Positions 28,782 to 39,939 of a DNA stretch of 64,000 nucleotides are shown here, piece by piece; within the stretch, counting starts at the first letter, position 1, and every line of letters begins with the position of its first letter. A program made the position numbers and the translations under genes. Below the pieces are notes generated by a model. It searched no databases. It was given only the letters and a program-made list of their open reading frames with translations, and was not told the DNA's origin. The stretch is from assembly GCF_039535475.1 (NCBI RefSeq), contig NZ_BAAAXG010000026.1:2785501-2849500 (forward strand), written 5' to 3'. This DNA is from Streptomyces showdoensis (GTDB taxonomy: Bacteria; Actinomycetota; Actinomycetes; Streptomycetales; Streptomycetaceae).

Positions 28782-30005
28782 CTACCAGCGCGAGTACAGG
28801 AGCTTGTTCGGGGAGCCCGTCTTCGGGTCCTGGACCTTGCCGCTGGTCGCGTTGGCCACCAGGGCGGCCGACACCTGCGCCGGGGTGGCCGCCGGGTTGG
28901 CCGACAGGTAGAGCGCCGCGACGCCCGCGGTGTGCGGGGCGGCCATCGAGGTGCCGGAGATCGTGTTGGTCGCCCCGTCGTTGTCCTTCCACGCCGAGGT
29001 GACCGAGACGCCCGGGGCGAACAGGTCCACGCAGGTGCCGTAGTTGGAGAACGAGGCCCGCTTGTCGGCGGAGTCCGTCGCGCCGACCGTGATCGCCTCG
29101 GGGACGCGGGCCGGGGAGTAGTTGCAGGCCTTCGCCGGGAGGCCGAGGAAGTTGCCGTTGCCCGCGGCGATCGCGTACGTGACGCCCGAGGCGATCGAGC
29201 GCTTCACGGCGTCGTCGAGCGAGGTGTTCGCCCCGCCGCCCAGGCTCATGTTGGCGACGGCCGGCTTGACCGCGTTCGCCGTCACCCAGTCGACGCCCGC
29301 GATGACCCCGGCGTTGGTGCCCGAGCCGTTGCAGTCCAGGACCCGGACGGCCACCAGCTTCACGCCCTTGGCCACGCCGTAGGTGGCGCCGCCGACGGTG
29401 CCGGCCACGTGCGTGCCGTGCCCCTGGCAGTCCTGGCCGTTCTGCCCGCCGCCGACCGTGTCCGTGCCGACCGAGGCCCGGCCGCCGAACTCGCCGTGCG
29501 AGGTGCGGATCCCGGTGTCGATGATGTACGCGGTGACGTTCGCGGCCTTCGTGTCGTACGTGTAGGTCGTCGACAGCGGCAGGTCCCGCTGGTCGATCCG
29601 GTCGAGCCCCCAGGTCGCGCCGGTCTGGGTGTCGGCCACCCGGACGGTCGCGTCCTGCTCGACGTACGCGACCCGCGGGTCGGCCGCGAGCGCGGCGGCC
29701 TTCGCCCGGGACATCGGGGCGGCGAAGCCCTTGAGCGCGGAGCGGTACTCGTAGCGGGGCGAGACGCCCAGGTCGGCGGCACGGGTCGAGCCGTCCTTGA
29801 GGACGACGATCCAGCCGTTCTCGACGGCGGTGGCGGCGGGCGCGAGCCGCAGATCGCCGGCGGGCGTGCCCTGCGCGGCGGGGGAGGCGGCGAACTGGAG
29901 GCCGGCGGCGAGGGCGAGCACGGGGACGAGGGCGCCGACGCGGCGGGCCGTGCGGGCCGTGCGGGAGCTGGCGCCGGGAGCGACGCGGGGGGTTGTCCGC
30001 TTCAT
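28782..30005 (-). CDS. Secreted subtilisin-like serine protease (S8 family)
   Basis: 407-residue pre-pro-protein. Signal peptide with Arg-rich start and hydrophobic core ending near SPAAQG (about residue 45); I9 propeptide ([11 protein letters not shown] ... [13 protein letters not shown], about 60-130); peptidase domain with catalytic Asp in YIIDTGIR, His in GHGTHVAGT and Ser in SGTSMAAPH. It is of the proteinase K/aqualysin type. ATG at 30005 after AGGTG. Confidence 0.94.
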   Translation of the reverse strand: MKRTTPRVAPGASSRTARTARRVGALVPVLALAAGLQFAASPAAQGTPAGDLRLAPAATAVENGWIVVLKDGSTRAADLGVSPRYEYRSALKGFAAPMSRAKAAALAADPRVAYVEQDATVRVADTQTGATWGLDRIDQRDLPLSTTYTYDTKAANVTAYIIDTGIRTSHGEFGGRASVGTDTVGGGQNGQDCQGHGTHVAGTVGGATYGVAKGVKLVAVRVLDCNGSGTNAGVIAGVDWVTANAVKPAVANMSLGGGANTSLDDAVKRSIASGVTYAIAAGNGNFLGLPAKACNYSPARVPEAITVGATDSADKRASFSNYGTCVDLFAPGVSVTSAWKDNDGATNTISGTSMAAPHTAGVAALYLSANPAATPAQVSAALVANATSGKVQDPKTGSPNKLLYSRW

Positions 30006-30241
30006 GGGGGTGGGCACCTGAACCTTTCGTTGTCCGGGACGGGGCACGGGCAAGTACGGGTACGCGTGTGGTGCGGCGGTGCGGGGTGCGGAGTGGTTCC
30101 ACGGTCGCGGGTTGGCATGAACGACACAAGAGTGTGGTTCGGACGCCGTAGGGGCGCGATTTTCGGTCGCCTTCGGCCTCCTGGGGCGCCCCGAGGTGTC
30201 CTGAAGCGCCGTGAGCCGGCCCCGGTCCGTGCCGGTCCGCC
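30006..30241. other. Intergenic 236 bp upstream of the protease
   Basis: Control region of the protease gene and 3' flank of the GNAT gene. I see no convincing ORF, promoter or operator here; the long open frames that cross it are antisense shadows. Confidence 0.5.
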
Positions 30242-30673
30242 TCAGTCCGTGCCGAACCCCCATCCCCGCATCGCGAACACCCCTTCGTCCGCCGCCCCCG
30301 CCGACCCGTACGTCCGCAGCGCCGCCTCGTTGTCGGTGTCGACCCCCACCCACATCCCGTAACAGCCCCGCTCCCGCGCCTCCGCGGCCAGCGCGGTCGT
30401 GAGCGCCCGCCCCACGCCCCGCCGCCGGTGCGGCTCGGCCACGGACAGCTCGTACAGGCACAGCTCCACGCCCTTGTCGGGGTGGCGCATCTCGATCCCC
30501 GACACGAAGCCGGCGGGGGTGCCGTCCGGGGCGTACGCGAGGAGCATCAGATGGCCGGGCGCGCCGAGGAACGCCTCCGCCCACTCCTCCCGCGGCGGCC
30601 CGTCGTACAGGTGCTCCGCCGCCATGAGCTCCGCCACCGTCGTCGCCCGCCGGATCTCCATGCCGCTCTCCAT
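30242..30673 (-). CDS. GNAT-family N-acetyltransferase
   Basis: 143 residues. Acetyl-CoA-binding motif A is LSVAEPHRRRGVGRAL (about residues 73-88), with MWVGVDTDNEAALRTYG as motif B. ATG at 30673; an ATG at 30661 with GGAGAG before it is an equally good start. Substrate unknown. Divergent from the hydrolase-ABC fusion gene. Confidence 0.85.
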   Translation of the reverse strand: MESGMEIRRATTVAELMAAEHLYDGPPREEWAEAFLGAPGHLMLLAYAPDGTPAGFVSGIEMRHPDKGVELCLYELSVAEPHRRRGVGRALTTALAAEARERGCYGMWVGVDTDNEAALRTYGSAGAADEGVFAMRGWGFGTD

Positions 30674-30787
30674 GCCGTACCCCGTTCCCGTATACCGCGG
30701 TTGGTGTACGCGGACCGTACTGCGTACGACCTGAGAAGGCCGCCGAGTTCCGCCCCGGGGCAGCCGAGTCCCCGCCGTCCGTCCGCC

Positions 30788-30793
30788 TAGGCT
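30788..30793 (+). promoter_or_regulatory. -10 element (TAGGCT) of a leaderless transcript
   Basis: TAGGCT matches the Streptomyces -10 consensus and ends 7 bases before the ATG at 30801. No ribosome binding site is present. No clear -35 is seen. Confidence 0.5.
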
Positions 30794-30800
30794 CGACACC

Positions 30801-33616
<2,816 letters not shown>

Positions 33617-33620
<4 letters not shown>

Positions 33621-34465
33621 CCGCCGCCGCCCTCGGCTACGCGCCCGGCCGCACCCTGCCCCTGCGCGTGGAGGCCCTGCGGCAGCTCAAGCGCCGCCGC
33701 ACGCTGGTGATGGGCCTGATCCTGGCCGCCCTCCCCTTCGTCCTCATCGCGGCCTTCGCGATCGGCGGCGGGCCGGACGGCTCGGAGAACAGCCGCATCA
33801 CCCTGATGGACACGGCGACGGCCTCGGGCGCCAACTTCGCGGCGACCTGCCTGTTCGTCTCGGCCGGCTTCCTCCTGGTCATCCCGGTCGCCCTGTTCTG
33901 CGGCGACACGGTGGCCTCGGAGGCCGGCTGGTCCTCCCTGCGCTACCTCCTGGCGGCCCCCGTCCCGCGCGCCCGCCTCCTGTGGTCGAAGCTGACGGTG
34001 GCCCTGGCCTTCAGCGCGGCGGCCATGCTCCTCCTGCCGCTGGTGGCGCTCGCCGCGGGCACGGTCGCGTACGGCTGGGGCCCCCTGAAGCTCCCCACCG
34101 GCGGCGCCCTCCCGGCCTCCGACGCCCTCGTCCGCCTGGCCCTGGCGACGGCCTTCGTCTACGTCTCCCAACTGGTCACGGCGGCCCTGGCCTTCTGGCT
34201 CTCCACCCGCACCGACGCCCCCCTGGGCGCGGTCGGCGGAGCGGTGGGCCTCACGATCATCGGCAACGTCCTGGACGCGGTCACCGCCCTGGGCGACTGG
34301 CGCGCCTTCCTCCCCGCCCACTGGCAGTTCGCCTGGGCGGACGCGCTCCAGCCCCAACTGGAGTGGTCGGGCATGCTCAAGGGCACGGCGATCTCGGTGA
34401 CCTACGCGGTCGTCCTCTTCGCGCTGGCGTTCCGGGGGTTCGCGCGGAAGGACATCGTGTCGTAG
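33617..34465 (+). CDS. ABC-2-type transporter permease
   Basis: 282 residues, six predicted helices: first at LVMGLILAALPFVLIAAFA, last at AISVTYAVVLFALAFRGFA. ABC-2 family permease that pairs with the ATPase domain of the preceding fusion protein; start codon overlaps its stop (ATGA). SLRYLLAAPVPRARLLWSKL is the conserved cytoplasmic coupling segment. Substrate unknown. Confidence 0.88.
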
Positions 34466-34488
34466 CCGGCGCCGGCGCCGGCGCCGGC
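34465..34488. terminator. (GCCGGC)4 self-complementary repeat between convergent genes
   Basis: Four tandem GCCGGC hexamers starting at the last base of the permease stop codon. It is palindromic at every register and can fold into a hairpin; it separates the permease from the convergent LuxR-type gene. Confidence 0.5.
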
Positions 34489-34519
34489 GTCCGCGTGCCG
34501 GGGCAGCGGGGCCACGCCC

Positions 34520-35230
34520 TCACACCCACCCCCGACGAGCCGCCTCCGCCCCCGCGCGGAAGCGGCTCGTCGTGCCCAGGGCGGCCATCAGTTCGCCGAC
34601 GCGGCGGCTGTACGTGCGGGGGGACATGCCGAGGCGGGTGGCGGCGGTCTCGTCGGTGAGGCCGGAGAGGAGGGCCTCCAGGACGGGGCGGAGTTGTGGG
34701 GGGAGGTCGCGGGTGGGGAGGGTGAGGCCCGTGAGTTCCTGGCCCGTGTCCCAGGAGGTGTGGTGGGCGCGGACCAGGGCCGCCACCACGACCGGGTCGC
34801 GGATCAGGAGCAGGCCGTTGTAGTGCAGCTCCAGGTCCAGGGGGACGGCCGCGACCGTGCGGTCGACGACGATCATCTTGAAGGGGATGGCGTCGGTGAC
34901 CCTCGCCCGGCCGGGCACCCCGATCGCGCCCGCGATCTGGGGGAGGGCGTGGCGCGGGACGATGCGGCGGACCTCGCCGGCCCGCTCCGCCGCCGCCCGC
35001 ATGCACGCTCCCGCCAGCTCCAGGAACGGCTCGGGGATCGCGCGGGACGCGGAGGCGGCCGGGTCGTCGAAGGTCAGCAGCTCGTGCCGGGCCGAGGCGG
35101 CCAGGCCCGCGAGGGCCGCGCTGACCCGGCGGGTGCCGCGGACGGGGCGCCCGGGAGGGCGCTGGAGTTCGGGTCCGGCCCGGCCCATCGCCGAGCGGGC
35201 GAGCATCACGGAGCCCGCAGTCTCTGTCAC
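34520..35230 (-). CDS. LuxR-type helix-turn-helix regulator
   Basis: 236 residues. The C-terminal HTH (about 180-215: LLSGLTDETAATRLGMSPR) is of the LuxR/GerE type; the N-terminal part looks like the phospholipase-D-like/TrmB sensor seen in many Streptomyces one-domain LuxR proteins (FKMIVVDRTVAAVPLDL, YNGLLLIRDPVVV). GTG start after GGTGAG. Convergent with the ABC operon; target unknown. Confidence 0.82.
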   Translation of the reverse strand: MTETAGSVMLARSAMGRAGPELQRPPGRPVRGTRRVSAALAGLAASARHELLTFDDPAASASRAIPEPFLELAGACMRAAAERAGEVRRIVPRHALPQIAGAIGVPGRARVTDAIPFKMIVVDRTVAAVPLDLELHYNGLLLIRDPVVVAALVRAHHTSWDTGQELTGLTLPTRDLPPQLRPVLEALLSGLTDETAATRLGMSPRTYSRRVGELMAALGTTSRFRAGAEAARRGWV

Positions 35231-35462
35231 TGCTCACCACCCCCGCCCGTTCGGTGTGCCACTCCATGTATGCATGCGACTGCGTACGGTGACAACCCCT
35301 GTTGACAAAGGTGGCGAGTCCCTGCCACTGCGGTGTGTCCCCGGCGCCGTTGCCGCATTGAGATCCATCCGCAACTCCTTCGTCTGCTCCTTCCCACCTG
35401 CTCGGGCGTCACATTCACAGGACGTCGGATGCACAAGTGTGCCCATTCGAGGGGGAGATGAG

Positions 35463-37037
35463 ATGGGGATGGGGATCTGGACGAGGGCGAGGGCCAGGGG
35501 CGTGGGGGGTGCGCTCGCCGGTGTGCTGCTCGTCGCCGGGTGCAGCGGGGCTTCGGGGGACGGGGCCCGGCATCAGGGCGGGAGCCGGGCGGGGGGTGAG
35601 CGGGCGGTGCCCGACGCCGCGGCGCCCGACGCGGCGCCGGACGCGGCGCCGGAAGGGCGCGGGGACGCGCCCTCGCGGCTCTCCACCTTCGCCCTCGACG
35701 TCGACACCGCCTCCTACGGCTACGCCCGCCGCACCCTCGCCGAGGGACGGCTGCCCGCGCCCGAGGACGTACGGCCCGAGGAGTTCGTCAACAGCTTCAA
35801 GCCGGGGTATCCGCGCCCGAAGGACAACGGGTTCAGCGTCACCCTCGACGGCGCGCGGACGAGCGCGGGCGCGTGGTCGCTGCTGCGCGTCGGGCTCGCG
35901 ACCCGGCCCAGCGACGGCGAACGCCCGCCCGCCGCCCTCACGTTCGTCGTCGACGTCTCCGGCTCCATGGACGAGCCCGGCCGGCTCGACCTGGTCAAGG
36001 AGTCGCTCCGGCTGCTCGTCGGCCGGCTGCGGGACGACGACGCGATCGCGCTCGTCACCTTCAGCGCCGAGGCCGAGACCGAGCTCCCCATGACCCGGGT
36101 CGGCGGGAACCGGGAGCGGATGCGCGAGGCCGTGGACGGCCTGGAGACCTCTTCCTCCACCAACGTCGGGGCCGGCGTCCGCACCGGGTACGACGTCGCC
36201 GTCGAGGGGCACCGCAAGGGCGCCACCAACCGCGTCGTCCTCCTCTCCGACGCCCTCGCCAACACCGGCGACACCGACGCCGACGGCATCCTGGAACGGA
36301 TCGACGAGGAGCGGCGGGAGTACGGGATCACCCTCTTCGGGGTCGGGGTGGGCAGCGAGTACGGGGACGCGTTCATGGAGCGGCTCGCCGACAAGGGGGA
36401 CGGGCACACCACGTACGTCTCCACCCCCGAACAGGCCCGCAAGGTCTTCGTCGACCAGCTCCCCGCGCACATCGAACTGCGCGCCCGGGACGCCAAGGCG
36501 CAGGTCGCCTTCGATCCGAAGACCGTGGAGACCTTCCGGCTCGTCGGCTACGAGAACCGCAAGGTCGCCGACGAGGACTTCCGCGACGACCGGGTCGACG
36601 GCGGCGAGATCGGCGCCGGGCACACCGTCACCGCGCTGTACGCGGTCAGGCTCCGCCCCGGGAAGAGCGGGCGGGTCGCCACCGCCACCGTCCGCTGGCT
36701 CGACCCCGTCACCCGTGCCCCGCACGAGCGTTCCGGCTCGGTCGACGCCGCCGCCCTCACCGCGCCCCTGTGGGGCCCCGGCCACGACAGCCTCCAACTG
36801 ACGGCGATGGCCGCCTACTTCGCCGACCGGCTGCGAGGCGGCACCCTGCCCGGCGCGCCCGGCCTCCGGCAACTCGCCTCCCGCGCGCAGGCGCTCGCCG
36901 AGCGGGCCCGCTCGGCGTCCGTCCAGGAGCTCGCGGACGCGATCCGGCGGGCGGACACGCTGGGGGCCGGCCCCGGGGACGGGAACGGCTCCGGGGACGG
37001 AGACGGGTACGGGGGTGGGGATCCGTACGCGGGTTGA
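35463..37037 (+). CDS. VWA-domain lipoprotein (YfbK-like)
   Basis: 524 residues, anchored outside the membrane: lipobox LLVAGC with Cys near residue 27. A YfbK N-terminal segment (STFALDVDTASYGYARRTL) precedes the von Willebrand factor A domain with MIDAS DVSGSMD (about residues 164-170), and a DUF3520-like C-terminal domain follows (FRLVGYENRKVADEDF). The tail is a Gly-Asp-Asn-Ser repeat that may bind Ca2+. ATG at 35463 after GGGGGAG. Role unknown; VWA domains usually mediate metal-dependent protein binding. Confidence 0.9.
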   Translation: MGMGIWTRARARGVGGALAGVLLVAGCSGASGDGARHQGGSRAGGERAVPDAAAPDAAPDAAPEGRGDAPSRLSTFALDVDTASYGYARRTLAEGRLPAPEDVRPEEFVNSFKPGYPRPKDNGFSVTLDGARTSAGAWSLLRVGLATRPSDGERPPAALTFVVDVSGSMDEPGRLDLVKESLRLLVGRLRDDDAIALVTFSAEAETELPMTRVGGNRERMREAVDGLETSSSTNVGAGVRTGYDVAVEGHRKGATNRVVLLSDALANTGDTDADGILERIDEERREYGITLFGVGVGSEYGDAFMERLADKGDGHTTYVSTPEQARKVFVDQLPAHIELRARDAKAQVAFDPKTVETFRLVGYENRKVADEDFRDDRVDGGEIGAGHTVTALYAVRLRPGKSGRVATATVRWLDPVTRAPHERSGSVDAAALTAPLWGPGHDSLQLTAMAAYFADRLRGGTLPGAPGLRQLASRAQALAERARSASVQELADAIRRADTLGAGPGDGNGSGDGDGYGGGDPYAG

Positions 37038-37110
37038 TCGCGGCGCGCGGGGGCGGGTGCCCGGAGCGATGTCCCTCCCCCCGCGCCCGTCCGTCCGTCA
37101 TCATGGGCCC

Positions 37111-37584
37111 ATGGCCGCCCTGTTGCTCGCCCTCGCCGTCGTCTCCACCGGGCTCTACGCCGGTTTCATGCTGATCTTCCAGACCGGTGTCATGCCCGCC
37201 CTCGCCCGGCTCTCCGACGAGGAGTTCGTCCGGGCCATGCGGCGGATCAACGAGTACGTGCCGAGGCCGGTCTTCCTGCTCGTCTTCCTCGGGGTCCTGG
37301 TGTTCCCCGCCGCCGCCCTGTTCGTCGCCGTCGACGGGCGGACGGACACCCAGAAGTGGCTGGTGCTGGCCGGGCTGGTGTGCGCCGTGGCCAATCACCT
37401 GGTCACCGTCGCCGGCAACGTCCCGCTCAACACCGCCCTGGCGGCCTCCGAGACCGGCGGGGAGCCGGCGGGCGAGGTCCGGGCGGCCTTCGAGAGGCGC
37501 TGGAACGGGTTCCACCGGATCCGCACCCTGCTCGTCCTCGGCTCCTTCGGGCTGCTCACCGCCTCCGCCGTGGTCACCGGCTGA
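37111..37584 (+). CDS. DUF1772 (anthrone oxygenase-like) membrane protein
   Basis: 157 residues, four helices (first LLLALAVVSTGLYAGFMLIF). The central NVPLNTAL motif marks DUF1772, a family that includes noncatalytic-looking anthrone oxygenases, but most members have no proven activity. ATG at 37111 has no ribosome binding site. It lies just upstream of the GBL receptor gene. Confidence 0.83.
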   Translation: MAALLLALAVVSTGLYAGFMLIFQTGVMPALARLSDEEFVRAMRRINEYVPRPVFLLVFLGVLVFPAAALFVAVDGRTDTQKWLVLAGLVCAVANHLVTVAGNVPLNTALAASETGGEPAGEVRAAFERRWNGFHRIRTLLVLGSFGLLTASAVVTG

Positions 37585-37602
37585 GGAAACCGCTTACCGC
37601 GG

Positions 37603-37618
37603 ACCGGAAGGTCTGTTT
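37603..37618 (+). promoter_or_regulatory. Candidate ARE half-box after DUF1772
   Basis: ACCGGAAGGTCTGTTT matches the right part of the ARE consensus (ACY-N3-CGGTTTKTTT) except two bases; the left half is not matched. 259 bp upstream of the GBL receptor gene. Confidence 0.3.
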
Positions 37619-37761
37619 TTTCGTCGCACTGAGTGACGGTGGTGCGTCGTCCGTGCGGAGCGATGGTGTGGAAGTCGGGGAGACCTGACGTTCTGTATGC
37701 CGCCCCTCCGGGCATTCACGCAGGTGAGAGCCGTTTCCGTCCAGTACGTGAGATGGTCGGG

Positions 37762-37790
37762 TTCACTGCGAACAAGGCTTCGGGTATCTT
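37762..37790 (+). promoter_or_regulatory. Candidate promoter of the GBL receptor gene
   Basis: TTCACT (37762-37767), 17-bp spacer, TATCTT (37785-37790). Predicted start near 37797, just ahead of the ARE-like box at 37803-37826. Confidence 0.45.
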
Positions 37791-37802
37791 CCAGCTGCCG
37801 GA

Positions 37803-37826
37803 AAATCGGTACCCCCAGGTTTGTTT
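37803..37826 (+). promoter_or_regulatory. ARE-like GBL-receptor box in the receptor's own leader
   Basis: The right part ACCCCCAGGTTTGTTT fits ACY-N3-CGGTTTKTTT with one mismatch, and the left AAAT fits ANAW. Lies 51 bp before the start codon, right after the predicted promoter, as expected for autorepression. Confidence 0.6.
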
Positions 37827-37876
37827 TCTCGGGCCACCGGGATGCCGGTTCGGGCGATGAGAGGGACGTGACTCCC

Positions 37877-38524
37877 ATGGCGAAGCAGGATCGGGCGATC
37901 CGTACCCGTCAGGCCATCCTGGAGGCGGCCGCCGCCGTCTTCGACGAGCGGGGCTACGAGGCCGCCAAGCTCTCCGACATCCTCCGGCTCGCCCAGGTGA
38001 CCAAGGGCGCGCTCTACTTCCACTTCGACTCCAAGGAAGACCTCGCGCACGCGGTGATCGACGCCCAGGTGTCGGTGGTGCCCACGGCGCCGCCGCAGAT
38101 CTCCAAGGTGCAGGAGTTCGTCGACGTCGGCATGGTGTTCGCACACCGGCTGACCTGCGACCGGGTGCTCAGCGGCAGTGTCCGGCTGACCCTCGACCAG
38201 GGGGGCCACGAGCTCAACCGGAGCGGCCCCTACCGGGAGTGGACCGAGATCAACCTGCGGCTGCTCACCGCGGCGAAGGAAGGCGGCGAGCTGCTGCCCC
38301 ACGCCGATCCCGAGGAGATCGCCCCGCTGGTCGTCGGCTCCTACGCGGGACTCAACCTGATGACGCACGCGCTCGAAGGGCACCGCTCCTCGATGGAGCG
38401 CTGGGCCTCGGCGCTCTACCACCACCTGCTGCCCAGCATCGTCGTCCCCTCCGTGCTGACCATGCTCGATCTGGAGCCCGGCCGGGGCGCCCGTGCACTC
38501 GGAGTGTCGGAGAACGGCTCCTAG
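37877..38524 (+). CDS. Gamma-butyrolactone receptor, ArpA/ScbR-type TetR regulator
   Basis: 215 residues. Starts MAKQDRAIRTRQ, the hallmark of ArpA/ScbR proteins; HTH at about 25-48 (LSDILRLAQVTKGALYFHF) and FDSKEDLAHAVIDAQ. The C-terminal domain keeps the tryptophan of the ligand pocket (SGPYREWTEINLRLL). Acidic residues exceed basic (27 to 21 by hand), so a pI below 7, typical of true receptors and not of basic pseudo-receptors. It would repress targets until a GBL signal binds. No GBL synthase (AfsA/ScbA) is nearby. ATG at 37877 fits homologues, though the binding site GGGAC is weak. Confidence 0.9.
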   Translation: MAKQDRAIRTRQAILEAAAAVFDERGYEAAKLSDILRLAQVTKGALYFHFDSKEDLAHAVIDAQVSVVPTAPPQISKVQEFVDVGMVFAHRLTCDRVLSGSVRLTLDQGGHELNRSGPYREWTEINLRLLTAAKEGGELLPHADPEEIAPLVVGSYAGLNLMTHALEGHRSSMERWASALYHHLLPSIVVPSVLTMLDLEPGRGARALGVSENGS

Positions 38525-38546
38525 GGGGCCTTCGGCACGTGAAATC

Positions 38547-38564
38547 AAACCGCCACGGCGGTTT
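38547..38564 (+). terminator. Hairpin after the GBL receptor gene (also ARE-like)
   Basis: AAACCGCCACGGCGGTTT is a perfect 8-2-8 inverted repeat 22 bp after the stop, followed by CTTT, so an intrinsic terminator is likely. The GGCGGTTTCTTT side also resembles an ARE half-site. Confidence 0.65.
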
Positions 38565-38735
38565 CTTTGACACCCTGGCCGGATGACACCTGCGCGGCTG
38601 CCTGAAAACGATCCCCAAAAGATACCCGTGGGTCCAGTATCTGGATTCTTAGGTACGTTTCCCTGGGCGTTGACGCCTCGTTGATGAGGGTGAATCGGGA
38701 TGAAAGGGACGAAAACGCCGCCCTGGGGGTCCGGC

Positions 38736-38759
38736 GATTCCGTACCGTCCGGTTTCTTA
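38736..38759 (+). promoter_or_regulatory. ARE-like box overlapping the SARP promoter
   Basis: ACCGTCCGGTTTCTTA fits ACY-N3-CGGTTTKTTT at all but two positions (K=C, last T=A). The left part is weak. It abuts the TTGACA at 38760, so a bound GBL receptor would block the SARP promoter. Confidence 0.5.
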
Positions 38760-38788
38760 TTGACATGCATCGCGGTCTCTTTTCTAAT
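38760..38788 (+). promoter_or_regulatory. SARP promoter
   Basis: Perfect TTGACA (38760-38765), 17-bp spacer, TCTAAT (38783-38788); start near 38795, leader of about 34 bases. Confidence 0.6.
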
Positions 38789-38828
38789 CGTCGAGGGTCA
38801 TCCCGTGCACAGACGCTGAGGGGGCAAA

Positions 38829-39731
38829 GTGGACGTCCGGATCCTGGGGGGGCTGTCGGTACGCGAGAACGGGGTGTCGATCACCCCGACCGCCGCCGCG
38901 CCACGACAACTTCTCGCCCTGCTCGCCGCCAGTGCCGACCAGGTCGTTCCGGTCACCGTGCTCATGGAGGAGCTGTGGCCGTCCGGCGCGCCGCGCGGCG
39001 CCCGGGTCGAGCTCCAGTCGCACATCCTCGGACTGCGGGCGCTGATCGCCGCCGCGCTCACGGAGGGCGCGCCCGACGTCGGCGGCAGGGCCGGCGGGTA
39101 CCCGGAAGGGACCGACGGGCGCACCGCCGAGACCGTCCTCGCCGCCCAGTCCGGCGGCTACCGCCTCGACACCGGCGGCGGCTCGCACGACGTCCGTCAG
39201 TTCGAGCGCGCGGCCGGCGCCGGCTACCGGGCCATGGAGGCGGGCGACCTCCCGCGCGCCGCGCTCCGCCTCGGCGAGGCCCTCGCCCTGTGGCGCGGCG
39301 AGCCGTACGCCGGCGTCGACGCCGGGCCGAGGCTACGCGCGGAGACCGAGCGCCTCGAAGCCTCCCGGCTCAGCGTGCTCGACCAGTGGGTCGAGGCGCA
39401 GCTGGGGATCGGCCGGCACGTCGAGATGGTGCCCGAGCTCGCCGTGCTCGCCGCGCGGCACCCCGTCAACGAGTCGCTGCACGGCCAGTTCATGGTGGCC
39501 CTGCTGCGCTCCGGGCGCGCCGACGACGCCCTGGAGGCCTACCGCAGGCTCTGCGTCGGCCTCCAGCGGGACGGCGGCCGGGAGCCCTCGGCGCGGCTGC
39601 GCCGGCTGCACCGGTCGGTGCTGACCGTCCGGGACGCCGGACTGCCCCGGGTCCCGGCCCAGTCGAGCGGTCTCTGGCTCCGCCCCCGTCCCGTGCCGGC
39701 CGTGGCGGGCCTGGCGGGCAGCCTGGTCTGA
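38829..39731 (+). CDS. SARP-family transcriptional activator
   Basis: 300 residues: OmpR-like winged helix (residues 1-110, MDVRILGGLSV and LLALLAASADQVVPVTVLME) followed by a bacterial transcriptional activation domain (about 118-265, EAGDLPRAALRLGEALALW, then RGEPYAGVD). Small SARPs activate antibiotic clusters. The DNA-binding domain carries a 25-residue loop (GAPDVGGRAGGYPEGTDGRT) not usual in the family. GTG start after GAGGGGGC. No biosynthetic genes lie within the window, so its target is elsewhere or outside. I saw no TTA codon. Confidence 0.9.
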   Translation: MDVRILGGLSVRENGVSITPTAAAPRQLLALLAASADQVVPVTVLMEELWPSGAPRGARVELQSHILGLRALIAAALTEGAPDVGGRAGGYPEGTDGRTAETVLAAQSGGYRLDTGGGSHDVRQFERAAGAGYRAMEAGDLPRAALRLGEALALWRGEPYAGVDAGPRLRAETERLEASRLSVLDQWVEAQLGIGRHVEMVPELAVLAARHPVNESLHGQFMVALLRSGRADDALEAYRRLCVGLQRDGGREPSARLRRLHRSVLTVRDAGLPRVPAQSSGLWLRPRPVPAVAGLAGSLV

Positions 39732-39887
39732 TGGACGCCCGACGGAGGTCCGGCACCCCGTACGGCAGGGGCACTGCGGGCGTCCGGCAGGCGACCCGCA
39801 GACGTTTTCCGGGCATCCGGCAGGACCCCGAAAGGCCTTTGACGTGCCGTCAAGCCCAAAGGGGAATGAAAGTGGTCGATCTCACCG

Positions 39888-39916
39888 TTGACCGTCGTCG
39901 ACGACCGAATTATTTT
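39888..39916 (+). promoter_or_regulatory. Promoter of the GAF-PucR regulator
   Basis: TTGACC (39888-39893), 17 bp, TATTTT (39911-39916); predicted leader of about 18 bases with GGAGGG inside it. Confidence 0.6.
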
Positions 39917-39939
39917 CGGCCAGCGGAGGGAGTTGAGGC

